In this document: positions 10,056 through 18,672 of the stretch, one piece after another
How the letters are laid out: each line of letters starts with the position of its first letter
Numbering within the stretch: the first letter of the stretch is position 1
Assembly: GCA_040387555.1 (NCBI GenBank)
Contig: JAZKDO010000001.1
Span: 558,001 to 622,000 of the forward strand
Direction of reading: 5' to 3'
Source of the DNA: UBA4416 sp040387555
GTDB taxonomy: Bacteria > Bacteroidota > Bacteroidia > B-17B0 > Aurantibacillaceae
Length of the DNA stretch: 64,000 nucleotides
The notes under the pieces: model-generated
Told to the model about the DNA's origin: nothing
Database searches by the model: none
What the model saw: only the letters and a program-made list of their open reading frames with translations
Position numbers and translations under genes: made by a program

Positions 10056-11918
10056 ATGAAGAAAAAAGTTGAAATTTTAGCACCAGCCAAAAACCTAGTA
10101 CAAGGGATGGCCGCCATTAATGCCGGTGCTGATGCCGTATATATTGGAGCTCCCCAATTTGGTGCGCGCTCAAACGCTACTAACTCACTTGAAGATATTG
10201 AAGAATTAGTGCGTTATGCTCATCTTTTTAAAGCACAGGTATTTGTAGTAGTTAATACCATTTTATACGATCACGAATTAGAAGATTGCAAAAAATTAAT
10301 ACATGAACTATATGCCATTGGTGTTGATGCGCTGATTGTTCAGGATATGGCAGTACTCGAAATGGATCTGCCTCCCATTGTGATTCACGCAAGTACTCAA
10401 GCCAATAACAGAGACCCCAATCACGTAAAGTTTTTGGCCGATGCTGGAATGAAACGGGTAGTACTGGCCCGAGAATTAAATTTAGATCAAATAAAAGATA
10501 TTCATAAAGCAACCGATGTTGAATTAGAATTTTTTGTATCAGGTGCTCTTTGTGTGTCCTTTAGCGGCAATTGTTATATGAGTATTGCCAATGGGGAACG
10601 AAGTGCCAACAGAGGCTCTTGCGCTCAAAATTGTCGACTCCCTTATAATTTAGTAGACGGTACAGGAAAAACCTTAATTGCAAATAGTCACTTGTTATCT
10701 ATTAAAGATTTAGACTTAAGTGATCAATTACCAAATTTGGTTGAAGCAGGCGTTACCTCTTTTAAAATAGAGGGCCGTTTAAAAGACATGGTGTATGTGA
10801 AAAATAACACATCTTACTTACGTAAAAAATTAGACTCGTTTTTAGAAAATAATGATCAGTATCAGAAAGCATCCTCCGGTAGAACCTTCTTTAATTTTGA
10901 TGCAGAAATGGATAGAAGTTTTAACCGAGGTTACACCGATTATTTTGTAAATAAACGTACCGAAAAAATTGGTTCATGGGATAGTCCAAAATCACAAGGC
11001 CAATTCATTGGAAAGTTGATTGAAACAAAAGCCAATGGATACATCATTGAAAATTACGAGAAATTAAATAATGGCGATGGCTTATGTTTTATTAATGAAA
11101 ACAATGAGCCAGACGGTATGCAAATTAATATCATCGTCAATAATATTGTCGTACCTAACACATTTAAAAACATAGCGCCCGGAACTATTATTTACAGAAA
11201 TTCCGATGCTGAATTTAATAAGTTAGTGGAGAGAGACGATAGCGCCATCAGAAAAATTGGTGTTCATCTAACTTTCAGCGAAACACCAAATGGCTTTCAG
11301 TTATTAGCAATAGATGAAGATGGACACCAAAGTATTTCAAACATTGAAGGTTTAAAGGAACTCGCAAAGAATGAGGAATCAACAACTCCAAACATCGTAA
11401 AAAATTTATCGAAGGCTGGCAATACACCATTTATTATTGATGATATTAATGTGCTCTTTTCTCAAAATTGGTTTTTACCTATTTCTAAAATTAACGAAAT
11501 AAGAAGAGTTGTATTAGAACAATTAATTGATAACAGAATAAAAGAGTATCACCGTGAAGAATTTCAAATTACAAAAACAGATCATCCCTATCCTGTATCG
11601 CAATTAGATTTTACTTACAATGTGTCGAACCACTTAGCAAAAGCTTTCTATAAAAGACACGGCGTAATCGAAATTGAAAAAGCGTTTGAATTACAATGGG
11701 ATCCCGGTAAATCGCGTGTGATGGTTACCAAATACTGCGTTAAATATGAGCTTGGCAAATGCGCCAGATTTCAACGCGCAACCATGGGCGAAAAAGTAGT
11801 GGAGCCCCTTACTTTAACGCATGGCGACAATGCTTACAAATTAAAATTCAATTGTAAACCATGCGAAATGGAAATTTGGGAAAAAGATGCTGAGTTAGAA
11901 TATGAAGACGAAGATTAA
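10056..11918 (+). CDS. U32-family protein, RlhA-like 23S rRNA hydroxylation enzyme
   Basis: A U32 family protein, historically named collagenase-like peptidase; known members RlhA and TrhP instead take part in prephenate-dependent hydroxylation of 23S rRNA or tRNA. The TIM-barrel start (KVEILAPAKNLVQGM) and the U32 signature FFVSGALCVSFSGNCYMS are clear, followed by RGSCAQNCRLPY, whose cysteines probably bind an Fe-S cluster. The C-terminal domain with KYCVKYELGKC and CKPCEM is characteristic of the long RlhA-type subgroup, which makes RlhA a better guess than TrhP. I place the start at the ATG at 10056 (620 residues) rather than the TTG at 10044, because MKKKVEILAPA matches family N termini. 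The last four bases overlap the convergent neighbour. Confidence 0.88.
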   Translation: MKKKVEILAPAKNLVQGMAAINAGADAVYIGAPQFGARSNATNSLEDIEELVRYAHLFKAQVFVVVNTILYDHELEDCKKLIHELYAIGVDALIVQDMAVLEMDLPPIVIHASTQANNRDPNHVKFLADAGMKRVVLARELNLDQIKDIHKATDVELEFFVSGALCVSFSGNCYMSIANGERSANRGSCAQNCRLPYNLVDGTGKTLIANSHLLSIKDLDLSDQLPNLVEAGVTSFKIEGRLKDMVYVKNNTSYLRKKLDSFLENNDQYQKASSGRTFFNFDAEMDRSFNRGYTDYFVNKRTEKIGSWDSPKSQGQFIGKLIETKANGYIIENYEKLNNGDGLCFINENNEPDGMQINIIVNNIVVPNTFKNIAPGTIIYRNSDAEFNKLVERDDSAIRKIGVHLTFSETPNGFQLLAIDEDGHQSISNIEGLKELAKNEESTTPNIVKNLSKAGNTPFIIDDINVLFSQNWFLPISKINEIRRVVLEQLIDNRIKEYHREEFQITKTDHPYPVSQLDFTYNVSNHLAKAFYKRHGVIEIEKAFELQWDPGKSRVMVTKYCVKYELGKCARFQRATMGEKVVEPLTLTHGDNAYKLKFNCKPCEMEIWEKDAELEYEDED

Positions 11919-13606
11919 CTCAGACTCATTGCTTTCTCTTTATAAAACCACATTTTAGCCACATCCTTTTTAATCAATTCATCTACAGGTAAACCATTTG
12001 TATGTGCTGAAGCATTATATGGTGTTTTCAATGTCATAACGTAGGGATCAACTATTATATCTAATGGGGTTCCATTAACCTGATGACTAATCAATCGGAA
12101 ATATTCCGCAGCCACTTTTTCAAGAACAACCATATTCTCGGCCACTTTATTTACAATAGCACCTGGTCCGTGCATTTCATCAATACCTCTTTGAAAGCTT
12201 TTTAAATAGTCAAGATCCAACGGATCAATATAACGGTTTTCGAATATCGCTTTTTCAAATGGCAACCATTCTAAAAACAGATCCTGGGTAGCCTTGTTCA
12301 ATTTACCGAATTTTCTTCCCAAACTCTTTTCAGAAACAAATAATTCTTTCAATATTTTTAAATCAGTGAAACCATGATTAGTAAATAGTAAACAAGGTAC
12401 CGACCAATAAATAGCCCAATCCCAGAATATCTTAAATACCATGATCTGGGTGTTACCCATCAATTTATATTTATCCTGATAAATCGGCAACCAACTTTCA
12501 AACCACGATAAATGAGTCTGCTCATAAATCTGCGCGCGCACCGTAATGTCTTCTCCTTTATAATCTCTTAAGATCAGGTCACTCAGCCACGTATTGTTTA
12601 AAGAAATAAAATCACTTCCGGGAGAATAGAACGGATCTAAAAATGCTCCGGCCTCACCTGTTACAGCCCATCTGTCAGAAGAATAAATTCGCTTACTATC
12701 ATGTGCAAAATGTTTGAGTATCCTGAAATCCAATATATCTTCCTTATTCGGACAAACAAATTTGGCAGCTTGCGGTTCATGTTTATGAATCCATGCAACT
12801 GCTTTCTCATAGGTATTAATTGTTTCAAAGGGATGAATATCTTCGTCGGCAACTATTCCAATGCTCGTGTTTTTGGAACCCAACGGAATTATCCATAACC
12901 AATAGCCTTTATCCATAAAATGGACCGTACTTAAATAACGCAGCTTTGGCGCTAAAAACGTTTTCCATTCTTTATTGTCACTCCATTCGTCGATATCAAT
13001 TACGCCTTTAACTCTGAACCAGGCGGCATTAACATTATGTGGCGCTTCTTTCTGAAATCCTAATTTCTTCTTCAACAAGCTTATTCGGCTTGTTGCATCT
13101 ACCAACCACTTCGTTTTTATTTTTTTGTCTTCACGCTCATGAGCGTATATCACTTCATGTTTTTCGTCATTTTCTCCAAACACCACATCTTTAGCGCGAG
13201 CTGCCAGTAAAAAATCAGTACCCAGTTCCTTTGTATATTTCTCCAAATAATTTTCGAATGTTCCCCTGTCCAACTGATGACTTGGAACGGGCAATTTTAA
13301 TCGCGGCCCCAACTCCACCCTGTTCGATAATTCAGTTTTCTTTTCATCCGTAAAAAAGAAACGCAAACCATGCTTTGGTAATTCAAATTTCTCCAGGTAA
13401 TCTTTTAATCCTAAAACTTCTCTGAAATAATGTGTTGCTAACTCAACAGTTGATTCACCCACTTTGTGAGCCGCTATCGCTGCTGCCTTGTCTCGGCTCT
13501 CTAAAATTAGAATTGAAATATTAGGATTAGCCTGTTTCAATTGTATAGATAGAGTTAAGCCTGCTAAACCTCCTCCGGCAATAACAACGTCGTATTCTTT
13601 TTGCAT
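11915..13606 (-). CDS. Flavin-dependent halogenase-like / FAD-dependent monooxygenase
   Basis: A 563-residue FAD enzyme. The N terminus has the Rossmann motif VVIAGGGLAGLTLSIQL; KVGESTVELA near residue 48 corresponds to the GES segment of flavin-dependent halogenases, and WLWIIP near residue 235 fits the halogenase signature WxWxIP. The Lys of LPKHGLRFF aligns by spacing with the catalytic lysine of tryptophan halogenases. These points favour a halogenase fold, but many Bacteroidota relatives are annotated only as FAD-dependent oxidoreductases, and halogenating activity cannot be claimed. The last ~150 residues show no motif I recognise. No biosynthetic cluster surrounds it; the gene is single on the - strand, converging with the U32 gene and overlapping it by four bases. 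Confidence 0.7.
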   Translation of the reverse strand: MQKEYDVVIAGGGLAGLTLSIQLKQANPNISILILESRDKAAAIAAHKVGESTVELATHYFREVLGLKDYLEKFELPKHGLRFFFTDEKKTELSNRVELGPRLKLPVPSHQLDRGTFENYLEKYTKELGTDFLLAARAKDVVFGENDEKHEVIYAHEREDKKIKTKWLVDATSRISLLKKKLGFQKEAPHNVNAAWFRVKGVIDIDEWSDNKEWKTFLAPKLRYLSTVHFMDKGYWLWIIPLGSKNTSIGIVADEDIHPFETINTYEKAVAWIHKHEPQAAKFVCPNKEDILDFRILKHFAHDSKRIYSSDRWAVTGEAGAFLDPFYSPGSDFISLNNTWLSDLILRDYKGEDITVRAQIYEQTHLSWFESWLPIYQDKYKLMGNTQIMVFKIFWDWAIYWSVPCLLFTNHGFTDLKILKELFVSEKSLGRKFGKLNKATQDLFLEWLPFEKAIFENRYIDPLDLDYLKSFQRGIDEMHGPGAIVNKVAENMVVLEKVAAEYFRLISHQVNGTPLDIIVDPYVMTLKTPYNASAHTNGLPVDELIKKDVAKMWFYKEKAMSLS

Positions 13607-13629
13607 AATAATAAATTAGAAGATGTAAG

Positions 13630-13637
13630 CAAAAATA
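13630..13637 (-). promoter_or_regulatory. Putative Bacteroidota -7 element for the halogenase-like gene
   Basis: On the - strand the octamer TATTTTTG fits the Bacteroidota -7 consensus TAnnTTTG and lies about 25 bases before the ATG. No good TTG box is seen at the expected distance upstream, so support is modest. Confidence 0.35.
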
Positions 13638-13812
13638 CGAAATTAATATAGCCTAAGCCTGCATTTAAAACAAATTTCACACACAAATATTTCTGTTTAA
13701 TAATTAGTATTATTGTCATTGATTTGTTACCAGAAACATCGAAACACTAAGCATACATATCGCCACTTCGACCGACTTCAAATTAATCACACGTTATATA
13801 CGTGAGTTTGAT

Positions 13813-14166
13813 TTGGATAATCGTGACCTTCAGATTCACCAGTTTTTGGTGGCAAAAGAAAACAATGAAATGGTAGGGTTTGGCAGAATCAGAAAACATT
13901 ACGGCTGCGATGAATTCTGTTCATTGGGTGTGCTTCAAAAGAAACGCTTCAATGGCATAGCAAAGGCTCTAGTTGAAGCGCGGGTAAAAATTGCCACACA
14001 ACCAATTTACCTGGTCTGCATAATTCCCGAATATTTCAAAAAATTAGGTTTTAAAATTGTGGATCAATACCCCCCAGAAATTGCTGACAAATTAAATTAC
14101 TGTTCAGCAGAGTTAATGGTTCCAGAAGCCTATGTGGTAATGAAGTATATTGGCAATAAGATTTAA
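13813..14166 (+). CDS. GNAT-family N-acetyltransferase (start uncertain, coding extends upstream)
   Basis: A small GNAT acyltransferase of unknown substrate. The visible part includes the beta4 strand FLVAKENNEMVGFGRIR, the acetyl-CoA-binding segment LGVLQKKRFNGIAKALVEA (a variant of Q/RxxGxG/A) and a C-terminal YFKKLGF motif typical of the fold. The first permitted start codon in frame is a TTG at 13813, but this cuts off the family's N-terminal strand and helix. The same frame stays open back to 13723 and encodes TLSIHIATSTDFKLITRYI just upstream, which looks like a proper GNAT N terminus, yet it has no ATG, GTG or TTG. The true start may be a rare codon (ATC at 13738 or ATA at 13753) or the start may have been lost. 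It is followed after 31 bases by the VOC gene. Confidence 0.65.
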   Translation: MDNRDLQIHQFLVAKENNEMVGFGRIRKHYGCDEFCSLGVLQKKRFNGIAKALVEARVKIATQPIYLVCIIPEYFKKLGFKIVDQYPPEIADKLNYCSAELMVPEAYVVMKYIGNKI

Positions 14167-14197
14167 AACTTTAATTTTACAATTTAAATTTAATAAC

Positions 14198-15259
14198 ATG
14201 AGTTACATCATTTCTGGCATACAGCAATTAGGCGTTGGAAACACCAATGTCCATGAAACATTCAAGTGGTACAGAAAAGCCTTCGGGACTGATATAAAAA
14301 TATTTGAAGAAGCCGCCATGGCTGAATTGATGTTGCCTTATACCGCAAATATGCCTCATGCGCGACATGCTATATTAGCGATCAGCATGAACGGTGGTGG
14401 AGGCTTTGAGATCTGGCAATACACCAGCCGACAGGCACAAAATGCAGAATTTAAAATTCAATTGGGAGATATCGGAATATTTGCAGGAAAAATAAAGTCT
14501 TATGATATTAAAAAATCGTACCATCATTTAAAAAATTTCGGTGCAAAAATGCTGACTGAAATTAATGATTCTCCGGATGGCAGAAAACATTTTTATATAC
14601 ATGATCTATGGGAAAATGTGTATGAAGTAATTGAAGAAAAAACATCCTGGTACCAGCAGAAAGACTTTACCACGGGTGGAGTGTTAGGCGCTGTGATCGG
14701 GGTAAAAGACATTGACAAATCTATTGGTCTTTATAAAACGGTTTTAGGTTTTGATAAAATCATAAGCGACACGACCTCTGTGTTTAATGACTGGCAAGGC
14801 GTTGATGGTTCACAAAAAAAATTCCGACGAGTTATTTTAAGAAATAGCAAACCACGCGAAGGAAGTTTTGGGCCGTTATTGGGAGATAATGAAATTGAAT
14901 TAATCCAGGCGTTTGACTACACACCAAAAAAAATATTTGAAAATCGTTTGTGGGGTGACTGTGGATTTATTCATTTATGTTTTGATATTAAAAACATGAA
15001 AGCTTTAGAAGCGGCTTGTGTGAAAGCGGGACAACCATTTACGGTTGATGGTGGCGCAGGTTTTGAAATGGGTGAAGCAGCAGGGCATTTTACATATATT
15101 GAAGATGCTGATGGAACTTTGATTGAATTCGTGGAAACTAAAAAATTACCGGTGGTTAAAAAAATCGGATGGTATTTAGATCTTCGCAAACGAGATCCTA
15201 AAAAAGCATTGCCAAATTTTATTTTAAAAGCTTTGAGATTTAGCAGAGTGAAGGATTAA
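14198..15259 (+). CDS. Two-domain VOC (glyoxalase/dioxygenase fold) protein
   Basis: A 353-residue member of the vicinal-oxygen-chelate superfamily, with a first domain from residue ~5 (GIQQLGVGNTNVHETFKWY) and a second from about residue 165 (GAVIGVKDIDKSIGLYKTVL). Each shows the usual beta-alpha-beta pattern, and possible metal-site residues include Glu in GGGFEIWQY, His in GFIHLCFD and Glu in DGTLIEFVE. The substrate cannot be read from sequence; glyoxalase, extradiol dioxygenase and bleomycin-resistance-like proteins all share this fold. The ATG at 14198 is preferred over an in-frame ATG at 14150 because the latter overlaps the GNAT gene and adds 16 non-conserved residues. It probably shares a transcript with the GNAT gene. 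Confidence 0.8.
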   Translation: MSYIISGIQQLGVGNTNVHETFKWYRKAFGTDIKIFEEAAMAELMLPYTANMPHARHAILAISMNGGGGFEIWQYTSRQAQNAEFKIQLGDIGIFAGKIKSYDIKKSYHHLKNFGAKMLTEINDSPDGRKHFYIHDLWENVYEVIEEKTSWYQQKDFTTGGVLGAVIGVKDIDKSIGLYKTVLGFDKIISDTTSVFNDWQGVDGSQKKFRRVILRNSKPREGSFGPLLGDNEIELIQAFDYTPKKIFENRLWGDCGFIHLCFDIKNMKALEAACVKAGQPFTVDGGAGFEMGEAAGHFTYIEDADGTLIEFVETKKLPVVKKIGWYLDLRKRDPKKALPNFILKALRFSRVKD

Positions 15260-15367
15260 TTATTTTCTATTTATTTTCAAAAAAACACTGCTTCTTTTTC
15301 TTCGAGCGAACACGGTTCTCCATAGAATAAACTAAGAAATCTTCTAGAAGCTAAATTATCTAAATAA

Positions 15368-15399
15368 TTTGTTGTTATACCATAAAAGTGGTATTTTTG
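15368..15399 (+). promoter_or_regulatory. Putative promoter of the suf operon
   Basis: A TTTG box at 15368-15371 and the octamer TATTTTTG at 15392-15399 are 20 bases apart, matching the Bacteroidota promoter (TTTG, 17-23 bases, TAnnTTTG). It lies about 66 bases before sufA, the first gene of the operon. No IscR- or Fur-like box was recognised around it. Confidence 0.55.
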
Positions 15400-15465
15400 T
15401 ACTCCCTTTAGAATTAATCTAATTAAGGATAAGGCACAAGTAACTAACATTTAATTACTTACAAA

Positions 15466-15792
15466 ATGATAACAGTGAGCGACGCAGCAAAAGAACATGC
15501 TGTCAATTTAATAAAAGATGAAAATAAACCGGCTGATACATTCATTCGTGTGGGTGTTGATGGTGGCGGATGTTCCGGATTAATGTACAACCTTGAATTT
15601 GATAATATATTAAGAGAAGGTGATCAGCTATTTGAAGACAATGGAGTAAAAGTGGTAGTTGACCGTAAAAGCTTTTTGTATTTGGTAGGAACTGAACTTG
15701 ATTATAGCGGAGGATTAAACGGGAAAGGATTCATTTTTAAAAACCCTAACGCAACTCGCTCTTGTGGGTGCGGTGAAAGCTTCAGTGTTTAA
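15466..15792 (+). CDS. sufA: A-type iron-sulfur carrier protein (SufA/IscA/ErpA family)
   Basis: A 108-residue HesB/IscA-family carrier that receives nascent Fe-S clusters and passes them to target enzymes. All three conserved cysteines are present: one in GGGCSGLMY and two in the terminal SCGCGESF. Length is normal. It leads the suf operon, whereas in enterobacteria sufA is also first but sufB follows directly; here two short genes intervene. SufA, ErpA and IscA cannot be told apart from sequence alone, but the context favours SufA. Confidence 0.92.
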   Translation: MITVSDAAKEHAVNLIKDENKPADTFIRVGVDGGGCSGLMYNLEFDNILREGDQLFEDNGVKVVVDRKSFLYLVGTELDYSGGLNGKGFIFKNPNATRSCGCGESFSV

Positions 15793-15794
15793 AA

Positions 15795-15983
15795 ATGGCA
15801 AAAATTATTATTCATAAAAATCTTTCTGTGGACGAAATAAATGATCAACGTTTATTCGAGGATTTTAAATTAACGCATAAAGAACGCATTAATAAAGCAT
15901 TTAAATTAATGCGCCTGGCTATTATGTTTTCACAAAAAGAAAATTCTGCGTTTAAAAAAGGAATTCTTATTAAGGGAGTATAA
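15795..15983 (+). CDS. Small hypothetical protein paired with a nucleotidyltransferase
   Basis: A 62-residue, Lys-rich, probably helical protein with no family I can name with certainty. It starts two bases after the sufA stop, and its TAA overlaps the ATG of the next gene by one base, so the two are translationally coupled. The N-terminal MAKIIIHKNLSVDEI strand followed by helices with RLFEDFKLTHKERINK resembles small proteins that often precede nucleotidyltransferase genes in Bacteroidota, but I recall this only as a general pattern. A partner or antitoxin-like role is inference from the pairing alone. Confidence 0.75.
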   Translation: MAKIIIHKNLSVDEINDQRLFEDFKLTHKERINKAFKLMRLAIMFSQKENSAFKKGILIKGV

Positions 15984-16453
15984 TGGATTTATTTGAAGAT
16001 GAAATCGTTCTTTTTTTTAAACACTTGAATGATGAGGGAGTTAGTTTTATTTTAGTGGGAGGTTTAGCCGTTAACTATCACGGTTTTAACAGATCTACAG
16101 GTGATATTGATATTTGGATAAAAGATAGTAAAGAGAATAGAAAAAAGTTTATTGCGGCATTAAAAAATTATGGAATAGAAGGTGCTGATGTTTATAATGA
16201 ATTACCTTTTATTGCAGGTTATTCTGAATTAATGTTGGACAATGGAATGCGAATTGATTTAATGAGCGACTTACAATTTTTTAAACAGGATAATTATAAT
16301 GAGTGTTATAATTTAGCTGACGTTTTCGGCTTAACAGAAGAAGTAAAAATTAAAGTAATCCACATCAATACATTAATAAGCGAAAAAGAACAATCTAAAA
16401 GACTAAAAGATACTACAGATGCTGAGGCATTAAAAAAATTATACAGAAGCTAA
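15983..16453 (+). CDS. Nucleotidyltransferase-fold protein inside the suf operon
   Basis: A 156-residue protein of the polymerase-beta-like nucleotidyltransferase superfamily. The signature GG(x)nDxD is clear: VGGLAVNYHGF, then GDIDIWI about residue 45, and a third acidic position in RIDLMSDL near residue 92. This pattern is shared with AbiEii/MNT-type toxins, antitoxins and DUF6036-like proteins. Known relatives transfer NMP to proteins or tRNA, but the substrate here is unknown. It starts on the last base of the 62-residue gene and ends three bases before sufB, so it belongs to the suf transcript. No HEPN partner is present. A housekeeping role in Fe-S assembly is not established. Confidence 0.85.
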   Translation: MDLFEDEIVLFFKHLNDEGVSFILVGGLAVNYHGFNRSTGDIDIWIKDSKENRKKFIAALKNYGIEGADVYNELPFIAGYSELMLDNGMRIDLMSDLQFFKQDNYNECYNLADVFGLTEEVKIKVIHINTLISEKEQSKRLKDTTDAEALKKLYRS

Positions 16454-16456
16454 GAA

Positions 16457-17908
16457 ATGGCAAACGAGATATTAGAAGAACATATACAGAACGAATACAA
16501 ATGGGGCTTTACGACAGATATTGATGCTGACGAAGCGCCCAAAGGTTTAAACGAAGACATCATTCGATTTATTTCTGCCAAGAAAAATGAGCCGGAATGG
16601 ATGCTGGAATTTCGATTAAAAGCATTTCGTAACTGGCAAAATATGATAGAACCTGAATGGGCACACGTATCATATAAAAAACCGGATTTTCAGGACATTA
16701 TTTATTACTCAGCGCCTAAGCCTAAAAAAGAATTAGCAAGCCTTGATGAAGTAGATCCTGAATTATTAAAGACATTTGAAAAATTAGGTATTTCCATTGA
16801 CGAACAAAAACGTTTAACCGGAGTACAAAGTAATATTGCAGTAGATATTGTTTTTGACAGCGTTTCCGTTAAAACAACTTTCAAAGAAACACTCGCCGAA
16901 AAAGGCATTATTTTTTGCTCCTTCAGCGAAGCTGTTCATGATCATCCTGATTTAGTAAAAAAATATATGGGCATGGCTGTACCGCCAACCGATAATTTTT
17001 ATGCTGCTTTAAATTCTGCAGTATTTACAGATGGGTCATTTTGTTACATTCCAAAGGGTGTTCGTTCGCCCATGGAACTATCAACTTACTTCCGTATCAA
17101 CGCAAGTGGCACTGGTCAGTTTGAAAGAACTTTAATCATAGCTGATGAAGATGCATTTGTATCTTACCTAGAAGGATGTACAGCTCCCCAACGTGATGAA
17201 AATCAATTACACGCAGCGGTGGTAGAAATTATCACGCATAAAAATGCAGAAGTAAAATACAGCACCGTACAAAACTGGTATCCTGGAGATAAAGACGGTA
17301 AAGGCGGAATTTTTAATTTCGTAACCAAACGTGGTATTTGTTTGGAAGACAATTCAAAAATCAGTTGGACACAGGTTGAAACCGGTTCTGCGGTAACCTG
17401 GAAATATCCTTCTGTTATTTTAAAAGGAAATAATTCGGTAGGTGAATTTTATTCGGTAGCAGTTACCAATAACTATCAGCAAGCCGACACCGGAACCAAG
17501 ATGATCCACATTGGTAAGAACACGCGTTCAACCATTATATCAAAAGGAATTTCTGCAGGTTTCAGCAACAACAGCTACAGAGGTTTGGTACAAATTAAAA
17601 AAGGCGCAAGCAACGCCCGTAACTTCTCTCAATGCGATAGTTTGTTGATGGGTGATAAATGCGGTGCACATACTTTCCCATATATCGAAATAAAAGATAA
17701 AACAGCCGTTGTGGAACACGAAGCAACAACCAGTAAAATTGGTGAAGATCAATTATTTTATTGCAAGCAGCGGGGCATCGATAACGAAAAAGCTATTGGC
17801 TTAATTGTAAACGGTTACTGCAAAGAAGTATTAAATAAACTCCCGATGGAGTTTGCTGTTGAAGCACAAAAATTATTAGCAATTAGTTTAGAAGGATCAG
17901 TAGGATAA
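16457..17908 (+). CDS. sufB: Fe-S cluster scaffold subunit SufB
   Basis: SufB is the scaffold of the SufBC2D complex, on which Fe-S clusters are built from sulfide and iron. The 483-residue length is usual. Conserved blocks are complete: PPTDNFYAALNSAVFTDGSF, SYLEGCTAPQRDENQLHAAV, NFSQCDSLLMGDKCGAHTF and VEHEATTSKIGEDQLFYC. The Cys in SQCDSLL and the second Glu of VEHEA match by spacing the residues implicated in cluster assembly in E. coli SufB. The gene is four bases upstream of sufC and three bases after the nucleotidyltransferase gene. Confidence 0.97.
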   Translation: MANEILEEHIQNEYKWGFTTDIDADEAPKGLNEDIIRFISAKKNEPEWMLEFRLKAFRNWQNMIEPEWAHVSYKKPDFQDIIYYSAPKPKKELASLDEVDPELLKTFEKLGISIDEQKRLTGVQSNIAVDIVFDSVSVKTTFKETLAEKGIIFCSFSEAVHDHPDLVKKYMGMAVPPTDNFYAALNSAVFTDGSFCYIPKGVRSPMELSTYFRINASGTGQFERTLIIADEDAFVSYLEGCTAPQRDENQLHAAVVEIITHKNAEVKYSTVQNWYPGDKDGKGGIFNFVTKRGICLEDNSKISWTQVETGSAVTWKYPSVILKGNNSVGEFYSVAVTNNYQQADTGTKMIHIGKNTRSTIISKGISAGFSNNSYRGLVQIKKGASNARNFSQCDSLLMGDKCGAHTFPYIEIKDKTAVVEHEATTSKIGEDQLFYCKQRGIDNEKAIGLIVNGYCKEVLNKLPMEFAVEAQKLLAISLEGSVG

Positions 17909-17912
17909 TATT

Positions 17913-18671
17913 ATGATATCAATAAAAAATTTACATGCCTCTATAGGCGAAAAAGAAATTTTAAGAGGAATTAATTTAGAAGTGAAAGCCGGCGAAGTCC
18001 ATGCAATCATGGGACCAAACGGTTCCGGTAAATCAACTCTATCAAGCGTTTTAGCAGGAAGAGAAGATTATGATGTGACTGAAGGCGAAGTAACTTTTAA
18101 TGGGAAAAACTTGTTGGATCTTTCTCCGGAAGACAGAGCACGTGAAGGTTTATTTTTAGCGTTTCAATATCCGGTTGAAATTCCTGGCGTAAGTAACATT
18201 AATTTTTTACGTACCGCTCTTAATGAGATCAGAAAATATCACGGACAGGAAGAAATGCCTGCGAAGGACTTTTTAGCATTGGTAAAAGATAAATCGAAGT
18301 TAGTTGAACTGGATTCAAAATTAGCTAGCCGTAGCGTAAACGAAGGATTTAGTGGTGGAGAGAAAAAACGTAACGAGATATTTCAGATGGCAATGTTGAA
18401 TCCTAAATTAGCAATCCTTGATGAAACAGATTCTGGTTTGGATATTGATGCCTTGCGTATTGTAGCAAGTGGTGTCAACAAATTAAAATCAAAAGATAAC
18501 GCCACTATTTTAATTACACACTACCAACGATTACTAGATTATATCGTTCCTGATTTTGTACATATTCTTTATAAAGGGCGCATTGTAAAAAGTGGTGGTA
18601 AAGAACTCGCTCTTGAATTAGAAGCGAAAGGCTACGATGAAATTAAAAAAGAATTTGAAATAGCAGACTAA
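17913..18671 (+). CDS. sufC: Fe-S assembly ATPase SufC
   Basis: A soluble ABC-type ATPase that powers conformational change in SufB-SufD. Walker A is GPNGSGKST (about residue 35), the signature is FSGGEKKRNEI, Walker B LAILDETDSGLD, and the H-loop is in ILITHYQRLLDYI. At 252 residues it is normal length. It is one base apart from sufD, so strong coupling of expression is expected. No transmembrane partner exists, as in all Suf systems. Confidence 0.97.
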   Translation: MISIKNLHASIGEKEILRGINLEVKAGEVHAIMGPNGSGKSTLSSVLAGREDYDVTEGEVTFNGKNLLDLSPEDRAREGLFLAFQYPVEIPGVSNINFLRTALNEIRKYHGQEEMPAKDFLALVKDKSKLVELDSKLASRSVNEGFSGGEKKRNEIFQMAMLNPKLAILDETDSGLDIDALRIVASGVNKLKSKDNATILITHYQRLLDYIVPDFVHILYKGRIVKSGGKELALELEAKGYDEIKKEFEIAD

Positions 18672-18672
18672 G

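Noticed and set aside
15260..15465. A possible tRNA or small RNA in the gap before the suf operon
   Set aside because: No cloverleaf or CCA end seen; the region is best explained by the promoter of sufA.
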